Below, piece after piece: positions 1 to 7,439 of a stretch of DNA of 12,295 nucleotides. This DNA comes from QHWK01 sp035315685 (GTDB lineage: Bacteria > Acidobacteriota > Vicinamibacteria > Vicinamibacterales > CAVVIG01). The notes beneath the pieces are model-generated. The model saw only the letters and a program-made list of their open reading frames with translations, did no database searches and was not told where the DNA came from. How positions within the stretch are numbered: position 1 is the stretch's first letter; the number at the start of each line of letters is the position of its first letter. The stretch lies in NCBI GenBank assembly GCA_035315685.1, contig DATFXR010000004.1, positions 1 through 12,295 of the forward strand, in the 5' to 3' direction. A program made the position numbers and the translations under genes.

Positions 1-281
1 AGCATGGCGGCCGTGCCGCCACGGGCGATGCCCTGCGGGTTCGTGCGTGAGTAGACGAAGATGTGGTTTTGCGAGTTGACGTCGACGCCGACGGTCTCTC
101 CCATCGTGTAGCCGGGAACGAGCAACTGCAGGACTTCTTCCTGGTAATTCAGCTTCGGCGTGTTGGCGTCGAGCGCGTCCTGCGCGGCCTGCTGTTCTCT
201 GGTTGATATCTGCGCCTGAGCCCTCGAAAAGCTGCCGCAGACAAGGAGCGCGACGAGCAGGGCGATCCGCGTGCATTTCAT
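1..281 (-). CDS. Secreted NHL/amidating-lyase-like beta-propeller protein, N-terminal part
   Basis: The open frame reads from an ATG at 281 leftwards off the window edge (93 complete codons seen), so the C-terminus is missing. Residues 1-24 form a signal peptide: a basic start (MKCTR), a hydrophobic core (IALLVALLVCG) and an AQA-Q cleavage site, so the product is exported. The mature part begins with a polar helix-like stretch and then a segment of the form VPGYTMGETVGVDVNSQNHI followed by FVYSRTNP. That resembles the first blade of NHL six-bladed propellers annotated as peptidyl-alpha-hydroxyglycine alpha-amidating-lyase-like in Acidobacteriota. The start is well supported by AAGGAGG at 290-296, 8 bases upstream. 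Family assignment is from memory of the blade pattern; the catalytic residues lie outside the window, so enzymatic activity cannot be judged. It is transcribed away from the DUF4159 gene. Confidence 0.72.
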   Translation of the reverse strand, partial: MKCTRIALLVALLVCGSFSRAQAQISTREQQAAQDALDANTPKLNYQEEVLQLLVPGYTMGETVGVDVNSQNHIFVYSRTNPQGIARGGTAAM

Positions 282-289
282 GGTCGTAA

Positions 290-296
290 CCTCCTT
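290..296 (-). promoter_or_regulatory. Strong Shine-Dalgarno of the beta-propeller gene
   Basis: On the minus strand AAGGAGG lies 8 bases before the ATG at 281. It is a near-perfect anti-16S match and fixes the start of the left-edge gene. Confidence 0.8.
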
Positions 297-321
297 CGAC
301 CGCGGATTTTAGCGCGAAGGT

Positions 322-444
322 CTGATTCCGCTGCAGTTGCTCCGCGCGCCGAAGGAAGAGCAGGTCCTCGAGGCGAAGCTTGGGCGCCTGCGGCGAGTAC
401 AAGCGGAAGACCTGGTTCTGAAGAAGTCCAGCGCCTATCTGTGT
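322..444 (+). pseudogene. Possible remnant of an IS3-type transposase OrfA C-terminus
   Basis: In the frame starting at 331 the translation contains a charged coiled-coil-like run (EEQVLEAKLGRLRRVQAEDL) followed by VLKKSSAYL. This resembles the leucine-zipper tail of IS3-family OrfA proteins, which often end in a motif of the type ERDILKKAAAYF. A stop at 310-312 blocks the frame upstream, and no helix-turn-helix part, OrfB or terminal inverted repeat is present, so at most this is a short relic. It fills the gap between the left-edge gene and the DUF4159 gene. The match rests on about 30 residues and could be chance in GC-rich DNA. Confidence 0.3.
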
Positions 445-571
445 GATGGCCCGTTTCGTGCGGGAGGTCATGGGCAAGGGAGCCGATATCTCAGGTAAGG
501 GCACTGGAATTCTTATCCGCGGCACTTCATACTGGTGTGTGCGCTCGATAGCCTCGGTTGCGGTCACTCGA

Positions 572-1390
572 ATGCGGATCGCCGCCACTCTGACGGCGGC
601 GCTCGTCATGGCGTCAGCGGCGAGCGCACAATTTCAGCGCCGCGGCGGCGCACGCTTCGGGTATGGCCCGCGCGTCGCCAGCAATCCCGCCTACGACGGG
701 GCATGGACCTTCTGCCGCATCATCTTCCGCAACGCGCCAGACGGCGACGGCAATGGCTGGTTCGTCGACTGGCCGCGCGCCGACGAGAACCTCTCGTTCC
801 GCTTCTCGGAGCTCACGCGGACGTCGGTCAGCCGCGCCCCGGACGGCAGCTTCAACCACGTCGCCATCCAGCTCACCGACCAGGAGACGCTATCGCACTG
901 CCCCTTCATCATGATGACCGAGCCGGGAGGCGCGTACTTCGACGACGCCGAGGCGGCAGCGCTGCGCGTGTATCTCCAGAAGGGCGGATTTCTATGGGCA
1001 GACGACTTCTGGGGCGAATACGCCTGGACGCACTGGGAACACGAGATTCGCAAGGCGCTGGCGTCCAGCGACTATCCGCTGATCGACGTTCCGCTCGACC
1101 ACCAGCTGTTTCACGTGCTCTACGACGTGCGCGAGATCCCGCAGATTCCATCGATCGACTTCTGGTATGGCACGGGCGGGCGCACGTCGGAACGGGGCGG
1201 CGACAGCGCGGTGCCGCACGTCCGCGCGATCACCGATCGCAGCGACCATATCCTCGTGGTGATGACCCACAATACGGACTTCGGCGATGCGTTCGAGCGC
1301 GAGGGTGACAGCCGCGAGTACTTCGAGCGCTTCGCCGGCAGTGGCTACGCCTTCGGCGTCGACACGCTCTTGTACGGACTGACCCACTGA
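572..1390 (+). CDS. Secreted DUF4159-domain protein
   Basis: The product is 272 residues from the ATG at 572. I chose this start because it opens a clean signal peptide (MRIAATLTAALVMASAASA, cleavage before QF). The frame is open upstream to 443, with a GTG at 539, but that leader is not signal-like and overlaps a possible transposase relic. No start in this gene has a good Shine-Dalgarno. The mature protein matches the DUF4159 pattern: an aromatic-rich opening (WTFCRIIF), the block WFVDWPRADENLSFRFSELT, then PFIMMTEPGGAYFDDAEAAA, GGFLWADDFWGEYAW, and PLDHQLFHVLYDVREIPQIP near residues 175-195. DUF4159 folds like a glutamine-amidotransferase-type domain without a proven enzymatic role, and in this phylum such genes often sit near MoxR/DUF58/vWA genes. 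None of those is seen here, so the gene is isolated. It converges on the decayed phosphotriesterase remnant, whose stop is only 15 bases away. Confidence 0.85.
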   Translation: MRIAATLTAALVMASAASAQFQRRGGARFGYGPRVASNPAYDGAWTFCRIIFRNAPDGDGNGWFVDWPRADENLSFRFSELTRTSVSRAPDGSFNHVAIQLTDQETLSHCPFIMMTEPGGAYFDDAEAAALRVYLQKGGFLWADDFWGEYAWTHWEHEIRKALASSDYPLIDVPLDHQLFHVLYDVREIPQIPSIDFWYGTGGRTSERGGDSAVPHVRAITDRSDHILVVMTHNTDFGDAFEREGDSREYFERFAGSGYAFGVDTLLYGLTH

Positions 1391-1405
1391 GCGGGCTCAG
1401 GTGTT

Positions 1406-1699
1406 TCAAGCGTGGGAAACGAAACTCACGACGCGATGCGGGTTCTCGATGAGCATCGTTCGCACTGCCGCGTCGGTCACACCGGCGCGGCGCAGCCGCG
1501 GCACGAAGTTGGCGATCGTCATGTCGATGCCCGATCCACCGTTCTTGCGCAAGTACTTCTGGCTCGCAAAATCCGACGACAGCACAATCCGCTCTACCAG
1601 CCCGGCGTCGAGCAGCGTGAGTATCGTCTTGACGTACTCGTCGGCGCGCGGATCGTCCGGCTTGCCGCTGTGAGCGAACGCCACATACGCGCCTCGTTT
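1406..1699 (-). pseudogene. C-terminal remnant of a phosphotriesterase-family metallohydrolase
   Basis: The last 97 codons of this minus-strand frame, ending in TGA at 1406, read as the C-terminal third of a phosphotriesterase-like amidohydrolase-superfamily protein. Visible are GAYVAFAHSGKP, the helix DEYVKTILTLLDAGLVERIV, then LSSDFASQKYLRKNGG carrying the conserved metal-ligand Asp of the LSxDF motif, FVPRLRRAGV and the terminal block TMLIENPHRVVSF. The family is normally about 300-360 residues, so the N-terminal metal-binding HxH region and the carboxylated-Lys part are missing. The frame continues upstream without a stop, but into sequence from a different gene (ADOP permease), so the 226-residue open frame is a chance chimera and not a working enzyme. 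The fragment itself is well preserved, which suggests recent truncation. Confidence 0.75.
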
Positions 1700-1710
1700 C
1701 GACTGGACGT

Positions 1711-2328
1711 GTCGCGGACACGATCCGACGCGGCGGCCACGTTCACCGCTCCTCGCAGGAAGATCGCCAGGTCCTTCGCCCCCTTCTGGTAGGCGCTCGC
1801 GTAAATCTGCGGAACGGCCGCGTCTGGGAGGGGTCTCCGTGCGCGCGTCGGCGACGTGCCGGCGATAATCGTCCCACGGCATCGCCGACCGCGACAGCTT
1901 CACGTGTGCGCCGATCGGATCCTCGTTCGGCCAGAACGTACGCGCCATCGCTCCGTTGATGACCGTACCCCCGGTGCCGCTTCGCCGTCGAACTCGGTGA
2001 AGAGGCGGCCGCGCACCGCGGTCATCCCAAGCAGCTGAAAATACCCGGGCGTGACGACCAAACCGTCGACGAGCGGCGCGTGCCACGCGTCGCCGCCGCG
2101 GCCTTCGACGAGCAACGGCATGAGATTCATGTCGCGGTGCGCGTGATCGAGCGGAATGGCGCTGCTGCTGGCCACGGCCGCAGCGTCGACGCCAGCTATC
2201 GCTCGCATCAGCCGGAGCAGCTCGCGCAGGAACGGCGCTTCCTCGTGCGCGGTCGGGTACTTACGTACGCCATTGTGGCGAGGGACAGCGGGTCGCATTT
2301 GCAACCCGCTCTCAACACGCTTGCTCAA
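1711..2328 (-). pseudogene. Frameshifted fragment of an ADOP/MacB-type ABC permease
   Basis: Fragments of a MacB-type periplasmic domain are spread over different minus-strand frames. From 2328 down to about 1975 one frame gives KYPTAHEEAPFLRELLRLM, AIAGVDAAAVASSSAIPL and VVTPGYFQLLGMTAVRGRLF. At about 1970 the reading jumps to a second frame giving VINGAMARTFWPNEDPIGAHV. Near 1885 and 1870 two more shifts are needed to read WTIIAG plus VADARTE, and another near 1830 gives LPDAAVPQIYASAYQKGAKD and LAIFLRG. Together these follow the ADOP ('acidobacterial duplicated orphan permease') order. At least four indels, no membrane segments and no start codon context make this a decayed relic. It is bounded by the BACON gene terminator region and the phosphotriesterase remnant. 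Confidence 0.75.
2287..2310. repeat. Perfect 7-bp hairpin within the permease relic
   Basis: AGCGGGT at 2287-2293 pairs perfectly with ACCCGCT at 2304-2310 around the 10-base loop CGCATTTGCA, which can itself pair GC with GC. No U-run follows on either strand, so it is not a classical terminator. It sits at the upstream edge of the recognisable permease homology and may mark a rearrangement point or be incidental. Confidence 0.4.
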
Positions 2329-2340
2329 GTACTTCAGCGT

Positions 2341-2373
2341 GAGCTTGACGGTGAACGGGTGACTGTCACGCTC
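2341..2373 (-). terminator. Hairpin just downstream of the BACON gene
   Basis: GAGCTTGACGGT at 2341-2352 faces ACTGTCACGCTC at 2362-2373, giving a 12-position stem with one mismatch and one G-U around a 9-base loop. It starts 16 bases after the stop of the large minus-strand gene, where a terminator is expected. There is no U-tract on the minus strand, so Rho-independent termination is uncertain; it could instead stabilise the mRNA 3' end. Confidence 0.35.
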
Positions 2374-2388
2374 GTGTGCGGCCGCGAT

Positions 2389-5300
2389 CTACTGCGGTCC
2401 GCGAATCTCGCAGACTGCGATGTTGTACCGATCGTAGGTCGGCGCCGTGTCGTTGATCGTGACGGTCGTTCCCGATCCTGCAACCGGCGACGACGTGCGC
2501 TGCACCCAGTACGTGTCACCGACGCTCGCCAGCACCTGATGCACCATCGTCTGACCGAACCCCACCGTGCGTGAGATCGGACGATCGTAGTCGTTCCCGA
2601 CGCCAAACACCCACGAGTTCGCTCTGGTCGTCACGAGCGACGCGCGCGGTGCACCCGACGACGAGCTTCCGACGGCGGTCGCGCCGATCGCGCCCGAGCC
2701 GTTAGTGCCGGACGTATCGACGTTCGAGAAGGTCACGACCGTCATCGACGCGACGATGGACTGGTTCATCTGCGCGGACACGGTCACGTTGGCGAGCGGC
2801 GCCGGCGCGAACGCGCGCCAGATCTCACTCGTGCCCGCCTGTGCATTGCCGCGCACGACGCGCGTCCACGTGAGACCGGCGCCGCTGACGCTCGTCACCG
2901 CCGTATTCGAGCCGGTGAGATAGTCGGAGGACACGAACGCCAGCAGCAACTCGTTCACCGCGCTCGTCGAGAACGAAGGCGATGTGATGCTGGATGCCGC
3001 CCACGATCGATCCACCCACACGCTCACGTCGATCACCGGTGCCGTCGTCGTCACAACCGGTGCGGCCTGATTGACGGTGAAATTCTCGCCGCCGATCGTG
3101 ATCGTGCCTGTGCGCGCTGTCGTGGTGGAGTTCGCCGCTACCGAGTAGCCGACGCTCGCGGAACCGGTCCCGCTCGCGCCGCTCGGCATCGTGATCCACG
3201 CGACGCTGCTGGCCGCGGTCCACGAGCAGGTGCTCGCCGACGCCGTCACGCCAACTGTTCCAGTGACGCTGCCGGATCCGAATGTCACGCTCGTCGGATT
3301 GAGCGACCACGTGCACGCGCTCACTACCGCCGCCTGATTGACGGTGAATGTTTGCCCCGCGATCGAGACCGTTCCGCTTCGCGAGGACGACGTCGTGTTC
3401 ACGGCGACGGAGTAGGCGACGCTGGCAGAACCACTGCCGCTCGCGCCGCTCGTTACTGTGATCCACGCCGCGTTGCTCGCGGCAGTCCACGCGCACGTGC
3501 CCGCTGATGCCGTCACGGCAACGGTTCCGTTGCCGCCACTGGACCCGACCGAAGCGTTCGTCAGGTTGATCGAGTACGTGCACGCCTGCGCGGCGGCCGC
3601 CTGACTGATGGAGAACGTCTGGCCAGCGATCGCAATCGAGCCGGTTCGAGAGGTCGTGGCGGTGTTCGCAGCAACGGAGTAACCGACGCTCGCGGAACCT
3701 TTCCCGCTCGCCGCACCCGTCACCGTGATCCACGCGTCATTGCTCGTCGCTGCCCACGTGCAGCTGGGGCCGGGGGCGGTCTCAGCAACCGATCCGCTGG
3801 TTGCCGCCGCTCCCACCGACACCGTCGACGGGCTGAGAGAGTATGTGCACGCACCGGCGGCCTGGCTGACGGTGAACGTTTGCCCGGCGATCGCGATCGT
3901 GCCCGTTCGTGACGAGGTCGTCGTGTTCGCCGCCACGGAATAGCCGACACTCGCGGACCCGGTCGCGCTCGCGCCGCTGCTTACCGTGATCCACGCCGTG
4001 TTGCTCGCGGCCGTCCACGGGCAACTCGTCGCCGACGCGGTGACGCTCACGCTGCCGGTTGCGGCTGCAGACGCGACATTGGCTCCCATGGTCGACAGCG
4101 TAAACGTGCACGGCGACGGCGACGGCGGCGGCGGCGGTGGCGGTGGCGCCGAGGCCGACATTGGATACGGATCGAGAGCGAACCCGGCGCGGCACGCCAG
4201 GTACGGCTCGTTGGCGGTTCCGTTGGTTCCACAGAACGACTGCCCGGTTCCGATGAACGGCCAGAGGTAGTCGTACGCCTCCTGTGCGCCGGCGCTGCCG
4301 CGCTCGCGCGCCTCCATGATGGCGATCCGCGCTTCCGGCCCGGAGTAGCCGGCGAAGTCGCGATGGGCCGCCAGCGCGCCCGGCACGAACTGCGCCATCG
4401 TCGTGAAGTAGGTTGCCGGCCCCTGAACGATGGTGCCGTTGGTTGTGCCGTAGGGCATCGCATACGGCGCGCCTTCGCTGCGCGGGTAGTCCGGCTCGCT
4501 CGTGAAGAACTTCAACTGCAAATCGTTGGCGGCATCCCGATACGCGTTGTCGGTCGCGAACCCGAGCTTGACCGCGCGATCGATACCGTAGGCGGCGAAG
4601 TTGTTTTCCCAGTTGGCGAAGTACTGGGGGCCTTCGGGCCGGTCGTACTTCGTCCACGCGTACACGATCCACAGCGGATTGTCCGGCGTCTTGAGACTCT
4701 TCGCGAATGTGTCGAGCCAGTTCAGATTGTTGACGACTTTCTGCGCCAGATAGGCCTTCACGGGAGAGGCGTCGGGATAGTACGCTGCGGCTTCCGCCAT
4801 GTTGCGCAGCACCCAGCCGATGCCCCGCACTTCGTTGCCGGTGAGGAGTCCCTGCGTGCCGTGCCCGCCGCTCGCGAGCATGCCGTGGTTCGCCCAGAAT
4901 GCCATCTCGTCCGCGTAGTAGCGATCGCCGGTCAGCAGGTACGGGACGAATGCCAGATCAGGGACGTGCGCGTTCGACGGCCCGAGCGGCGACTGTCCCG
5001 GACCTGGAATGCCGGAACCGTACTCCGCCATCGGCATCGGCGTGCCTTTGATGCCGGTGCCGCCGCCGTACAACCACACGTTCGGCTCCTGATCGACCGA
5101 CATCAGGTGCTCGCTGCCAAGGCCCGATAGCGTGGCGTTCTCGGGTTCGCGCACGTGAATGGGCCACGAACCCGCGAGATCGCCGTTCGCCATCACGAAC
5201 TGCCCTTGGGTCACGTTCTTCTTCGCGAGGTAACGCGCGGTCCAGTCGGGAAGCGGGGCCAATTCCTCACGGCCGCCGTGCGCACCCATGATCGGATCGA

Positions 5301-6144
5301 CTGCGCCGGACTGCAGGATGTCGTAATTCGACCCGATTGTGTCGACGCGATTGTCGAGAGCGACGACGGCGTTGATCGGCGGGATGGCGTAGGAAAGATT
5401 GAACGGCGTCAGGTCGGGCGTGACCGTCGATGCCGGTGCATCGAGATCATAGGACTTGCGCCAACGCGTCAGGTAATAGTGCTGGACGTTCGTGTGCGTA
5501 AAGCGCGTCTGCCCGTTCGCCACGATCGATACGTCGTACGTGGTCGTCGTCGCGCCGGTCTGATTCAGCACGTTCTCGACGGTGAAGCTCACATGGGATT
5601 TGCCGTCATTGAATACGCGCGCATCGAAGATGACGCGCAGGAACGGATGAGGTGTCCCGCCGGCGACCGGGGCAACCACCGAGCGCCATTCCTGAACGAG
5701 CGGGCCTGAGAGCCACACATCGGCGCTTACCGTTGTCGGCAAGGTCGCCACATACGCGACGCCGCTGATCATCAAGGTCACCGACGCGATCGGTACCGAG
5801 GGCGCGAACGCTCCAGTGCCGGCTGAGGCGGCGGTCACGGCGTAGTTGCCGGCGCTCGGAGCGTTGGCCGAGACGATCGCGAACTTGATCGATCCATCGG
5901 GCCACCGATTCTTCACGTCGGTCTGCGTCGGCAACGATCCGACCTGTAGTGCGCTCGTCGCTCGCCCGGGAGGAAGCGCTTCACCGAAGGTCGCCCAGCC
6001 GGCGGTGAGGCCGACAGTCGCGATCGTTCCGCTGGTCTGTGCCATGAGTGGTGTGTGTGCACCCGCGAGGAGCGCGAGTGTCGTGAGGAGGAGCTCGAGC
6101 GATGACGCGACACGGCGGCCGCGCCGGATATGAGAAATAGACAT
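2389..6144 (-). CDS. Large secreted protein with four BACON domains (putative polysaccharide-active)
   Basis: The product has about 1251 residues from the ATG at 6144 (a TTG at 6150 is an equal alternative; neither has a Shine-Dalgarno). Residues 1-35 are a signal peptide ending LMA-Q. Residues about 40-290 are beta-rich and include NRWPDGSIKFAIVSA, resembling the N-terminal RIFT-barrel of PcRGLX/YetA-like exo-rhamnogalacturonan lyases. Residues about 290-660 are helical and aromatic-rich (WVLRNMAEAAAYYPD, NWLDTFAKSLKTPDNPLW, YAWTKYDRPEGP), suggesting an alpha/alpha toroid. A polyproline linker at about 665-676 precedes four BACON domains of about 88 residues, each with a C-x-W pair, AWITV and a GQTFTVxQAA end. 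From about 1035 a C-terminal module (VTSVSGAGLTWTRVVRGNAQ, AGTSEIWRAFAP) follows, a type seen on cell-surface proteins. BACON domains are linked to carbohydrate or mucin binding. The lyase or hydrolase role is inference; export and the domain order are seen directly. The frame is intact throughout. Confidence 0.85.
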   Translation of the reverse strand: MSISHIRRGRRVASSLELLLTTLALLAGAHTPLMAQTSGTIATVGLTAGWATFGEALPPGRATSALQVGSLPTQTDVKNRWPDGSIKFAIVSANAPSAGNYAVTAASAGTGAFAPSVPIASVTLMISGVAYVATLPTTVSADVWLSGPLVQEWRSVVAPVAGGTPHPFLRVIFDARVFNDGKSHVSFTVENVLNQTGATTTTYDVSIVANGQTRFTHTNVQHYYLTRWRKSYDLDAPASTVTPDLTPFNLSYAIPPINAVVALDNRVDTIGSNYDILQSGAVDPIMGAHGGREELAPLPDWTARYLAKKNVTQGQFVMANGDLAGSWPIHVREPENATLSGLGSEHLMSVDQEPNVWLYGGGTGIKGTPMPMAEYGSGIPGPGQSPLGPSNAHVPDLAFVPYLLTGDRYYADEMAFWANHGMLASGGHGTQGLLTGNEVRGIGWVLRNMAEAAAYYPDASPVKAYLAQKVVNNLNWLDTFAKSLKTPDNPLWIVYAWTKYDRPEGPQYFANWENNFAAYGIDRAVKLGFATDNAYRDAANDLQLKFFTSEPDYPRSEGAPYAMPYGTTNGTIVQGPATYFTTMAQFVPGALAAHRDFAGYSGPEARIAIMEARERGSAGAQEAYDYLWPFIGTGQSFCGTNGTANEPYLACRAGFALDPYPMSASAPPPPPPPPSPSPCTFTLSTMGANVASAAATGSVSVTASATSCPWTAASNTAWITVSSGASATGSASVGYSVAANTTTSSRTGTIAIAGQTFTVSQAAGACTYSLSPSTVSVGAAATSGSVAETAPGPSCTWAATSNDAWITVTGAASGKGSASVGYSVAANTATTSRTGSIAIAGQTFSISQAAAAQACTYSINLTNASVGSSGGNGTVAVTASAGTCAWTAASNAAWITVTSGASGSGSASVAYSVAVNTTSSSRSGTVSIAGQTFTVNQAAVVSACTWSLNPTSVTFGSGSVTGTVGVTASASTCSWTAASSVAWITMPSGASGTGSASVGYSVAANSTTTARTGTITIGGENFTVNQAAPVVTTTAPVIDVSVWVDRSWAASSITSPSFSTSAVNELLLAFVSSDYLTGSNTAVTSVSGAGLTWTRVVRGNAQAGTSEIWRAFAPAPLANVTVSAQMNQSIVASMTVVTFSNVDTSGTNGSGAIGATAVGSSSSGAPRASLVTTRANSWVFGVGNDYDRPISRTVGFGQTMVHQVLASVGDTYWVQRTSSPVAGSGTTVTINDTAPTYDRYNIAVCEIRGPQ
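3050..4112 (-). repeat. Four tandem BACON-coding repeats of about 264 bp
   Basis: The coding DNA repeats with a period of about 259-268 bp: equivalent domain boundaries fall near 4104, 3845, 3577, 3313 and 3050. Each unit encodes a Cys-initiated strand, a central TCxWTAxSNxAWITV block, a GSASVxYSVAxNT block and a GQTFTVxQAA end. The first unit carries CPW where the others have CxW. Units are similar but not identical in DNA, indicating old duplication with ongoing divergence rather than a recent expansion. Confidence 0.85.
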
Positions 6145-6403
6145 GCGCAACGCGTTTTTGGCAAGCGTTGAGCCAACGTGGTGAGCACATCGTCGTGATT
6201 ACAAAACCCGAGTGCGCGCAACGACTTCGCGCGTGCCCACGCAATCGGTGTCGGAAAGTTGACATAGATCCGCGATCACAGTTTGCGCGCGCGAGGACGG
6301 AAATTCTGTGCTGAGCTGGACTTCCGAATTCGATACCTCGTGATCGCGACGCGCAGAACGATCGTGATGAGCATCATCGCGGCGACGGCGCTCTGTCGAA
6401 TCG
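6145..6403. other. Non-coding gap upstream of the BACON gene
   Basis: No convincing gene is seen on either strand. It should hold the promoter of the BACON gene on the minus strand, but I see no clear -35/-10 pair. A small hairpin (CGTTG at 6166-6170 with CAACG at 6174-6178) lies about 22 bases upstream of the ATG. The right part runs into the transposase debris. Confidence 0.4.
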
Positions 6404-6824
6404 TTGCTTCGCCCGCGCTTTCTGCGACACGAACGCTGCCGGAATTCCGTCGATGATTCCTACGCAGCGGTGACGGCGGCGCTCACCTTCCCCCATTTCG
6501 AGGCTCTCGTTCACCATCCGACGTGGGGTTGTCCACGAATCGCGCAGCAGATCGCTTTGGCCTTCGACATGTCCATCAACAAGGGATGTCGTGCGGCGCA
6601 TTCTCGCCGCGAGGTACAGGCCGGAGCCTGACTCGGCTGGGTCGTCTTGGCTCACCGTGCTCGGTCACGCGAAGGACAGTCTGTGGAGTCTCGACTTGTT
6701 TCGATGCGAATCGGCGGTGTTGCGGACCCATTGGGTGCTCGTCGTGATGGACCAGTTTACGCGCCGCATCGTGGGCATTGGCGTGCATCGCGGCACCGTG
6801 GACGGCCGCGCGCTGTGCCGCATG
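6404..6824 (+). pseudogene. Fragment of an integrase-core (rve/DDE) transposase, frameshifted
   Basis: Homology becomes recognisable from about 6505: HHPTWGCPRIAQQIALAF, then a switch of frame at 6583-6585, then VVRRILAARYRPEP, WLTVLGHAKDSLWSLDLFR and THWVLVVMDQFTRRIVGIGV. This is the characteristic HTH-to-rve part of a transposase common in soil bacteria; SLWSLDLFR carries the first catalytic Asp of the DDE triad. An extra G in the run AAGGG (normal reading INKDVVRR) causes the frameshift. Residues before about 6505 are not recognisable. The fragment ends at about 6822 after CRM, before the second Asp and the Glu, so no activity is possible. It continues in frame into a serine recombinase piece. 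No terminal inverted repeats were found. Confidence 0.78.
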
Positions 6825-7224
6825 AACGCCCTTTTCCTGAAGGACCTGGCCGAGAAAACACACCGCGGGTTGCGCGGTCGGATCGAGGACGGGAAGTCCG
6901 CCGGCTTGTGCTACGGGTACCGAGTCGGCAAGACACTGAACGGCGGAAGCGTGACGACAGGCGAGCGGGAGACCGGAAACCCGCGTGGAGGCCACTGAGG
7001 CGCTGCGAGGGCTCGTCGACGCCATCATCCTAACGCCCACTGATGGCGAGCTCAGGATCGAACTGAAGGGGAACTTGGCGGCGATGCTGAGTGCCGCCAC
7101 AAATGCGAAGAGGTCGCCGGAAACCGGCGACCTCTCGCTGCAAGTTGAAATGGTTGCGGGGGCCCGCAACATGCTTTGTTTGGAGTTCGTATGGTCGGTA
7201 GCCAAATTTCCAGCAGCCAGCTGA
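6822..7224 (+). pseudogene. Internally deleted serine recombinase, C-terminal parts only
   Basis: From the ATG at 6822 the text MNALFLKDLAEKTHRGLRGR, then GLCYGYRV and TLNGGSVTTGERE, matches the segment after the catalytic domain of large serine recombinases (the LKDLAxKTRRGLxG hinge helix and the LCYGY recombinase-domain motif). After GERE, at about 6965, the homology breaks. From 6985 in another frame EATEALRGLVDAIILTP, GELRIELKGNLAAML, ETGDLSLQVEMVAGARN gives the extreme C-terminus, ending in TGA at 7222-7224. The N-terminal catalytic Ser domain and the central zinc-ribbon region of the usual 500-or-more-residue protein are both gone, so this is dead. The upstream join to the integrase fragment is in frame. 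Confidence 0.75.
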
Positions 7225-7439
7225 GCCACTCGCCTTGAAAGACTTGGAATCACCTTGTGCTGCAAATCATTGAAACGCAGGGCACATTTCGTGGCTGGCT
7301 GTTCGGTACGATTTCCGCAACTCTTTGAACCTGGGCCTGCAGCCCGCGAAGCTGATGAAAATCGTCGGTGACGACTTTCGACGCTGGCTCGTGCGTCTCC
7401 CCAGAGCATTCGCCAGCCCGGACAGTTGCTTCGTACCCC
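7225..7439. other. Unassigned gap between the recombinase relic and the regulator
   Basis: There are 215 bases with no gene I can support. A minus-strand frame of 73 codons (7250-7471) overlaps the end of the regulator gene and includes VVTDDFHQLRGLQAQVQRVA, but has no recognisable family or ribosome binding site. It may be a further relic or chance. Confidence 0.35.

Noticed and set aside
3050..4112. CRISPR-like or other DNA repeat array
   Set aside because: The repeats are about 264 bp, diverged and in frame, and encode BACON domains; there are no short identical repeats with unique spacers.
2825..4672. Long minus-strand frames of about 300 codons inside the BACON gene
   Set aside because: They are out-of-frame readings of the repeat-rich GC DNA, dominated by Arg; the in-frame product is a coherent multi-domain protein.
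6259..6264. TTGACA -35-like box on the plus strand
   Set aside because: No matching -10 box at 16-18 bases and no functional gene downstream on that strand.
6367..6453. 28-codon plus-strand frame starting MSIIAATALC
   Set aside because: Too short, no ribosome binding site and no recognisable family; it lies in mobile-element debris.
6576..7409. 277-codon minus-strand open frame opposite the recombinase debris
   Set aside because: It lies antisense to clearly recognisable transposase and recombinase coding sequence and has no family features of its own.
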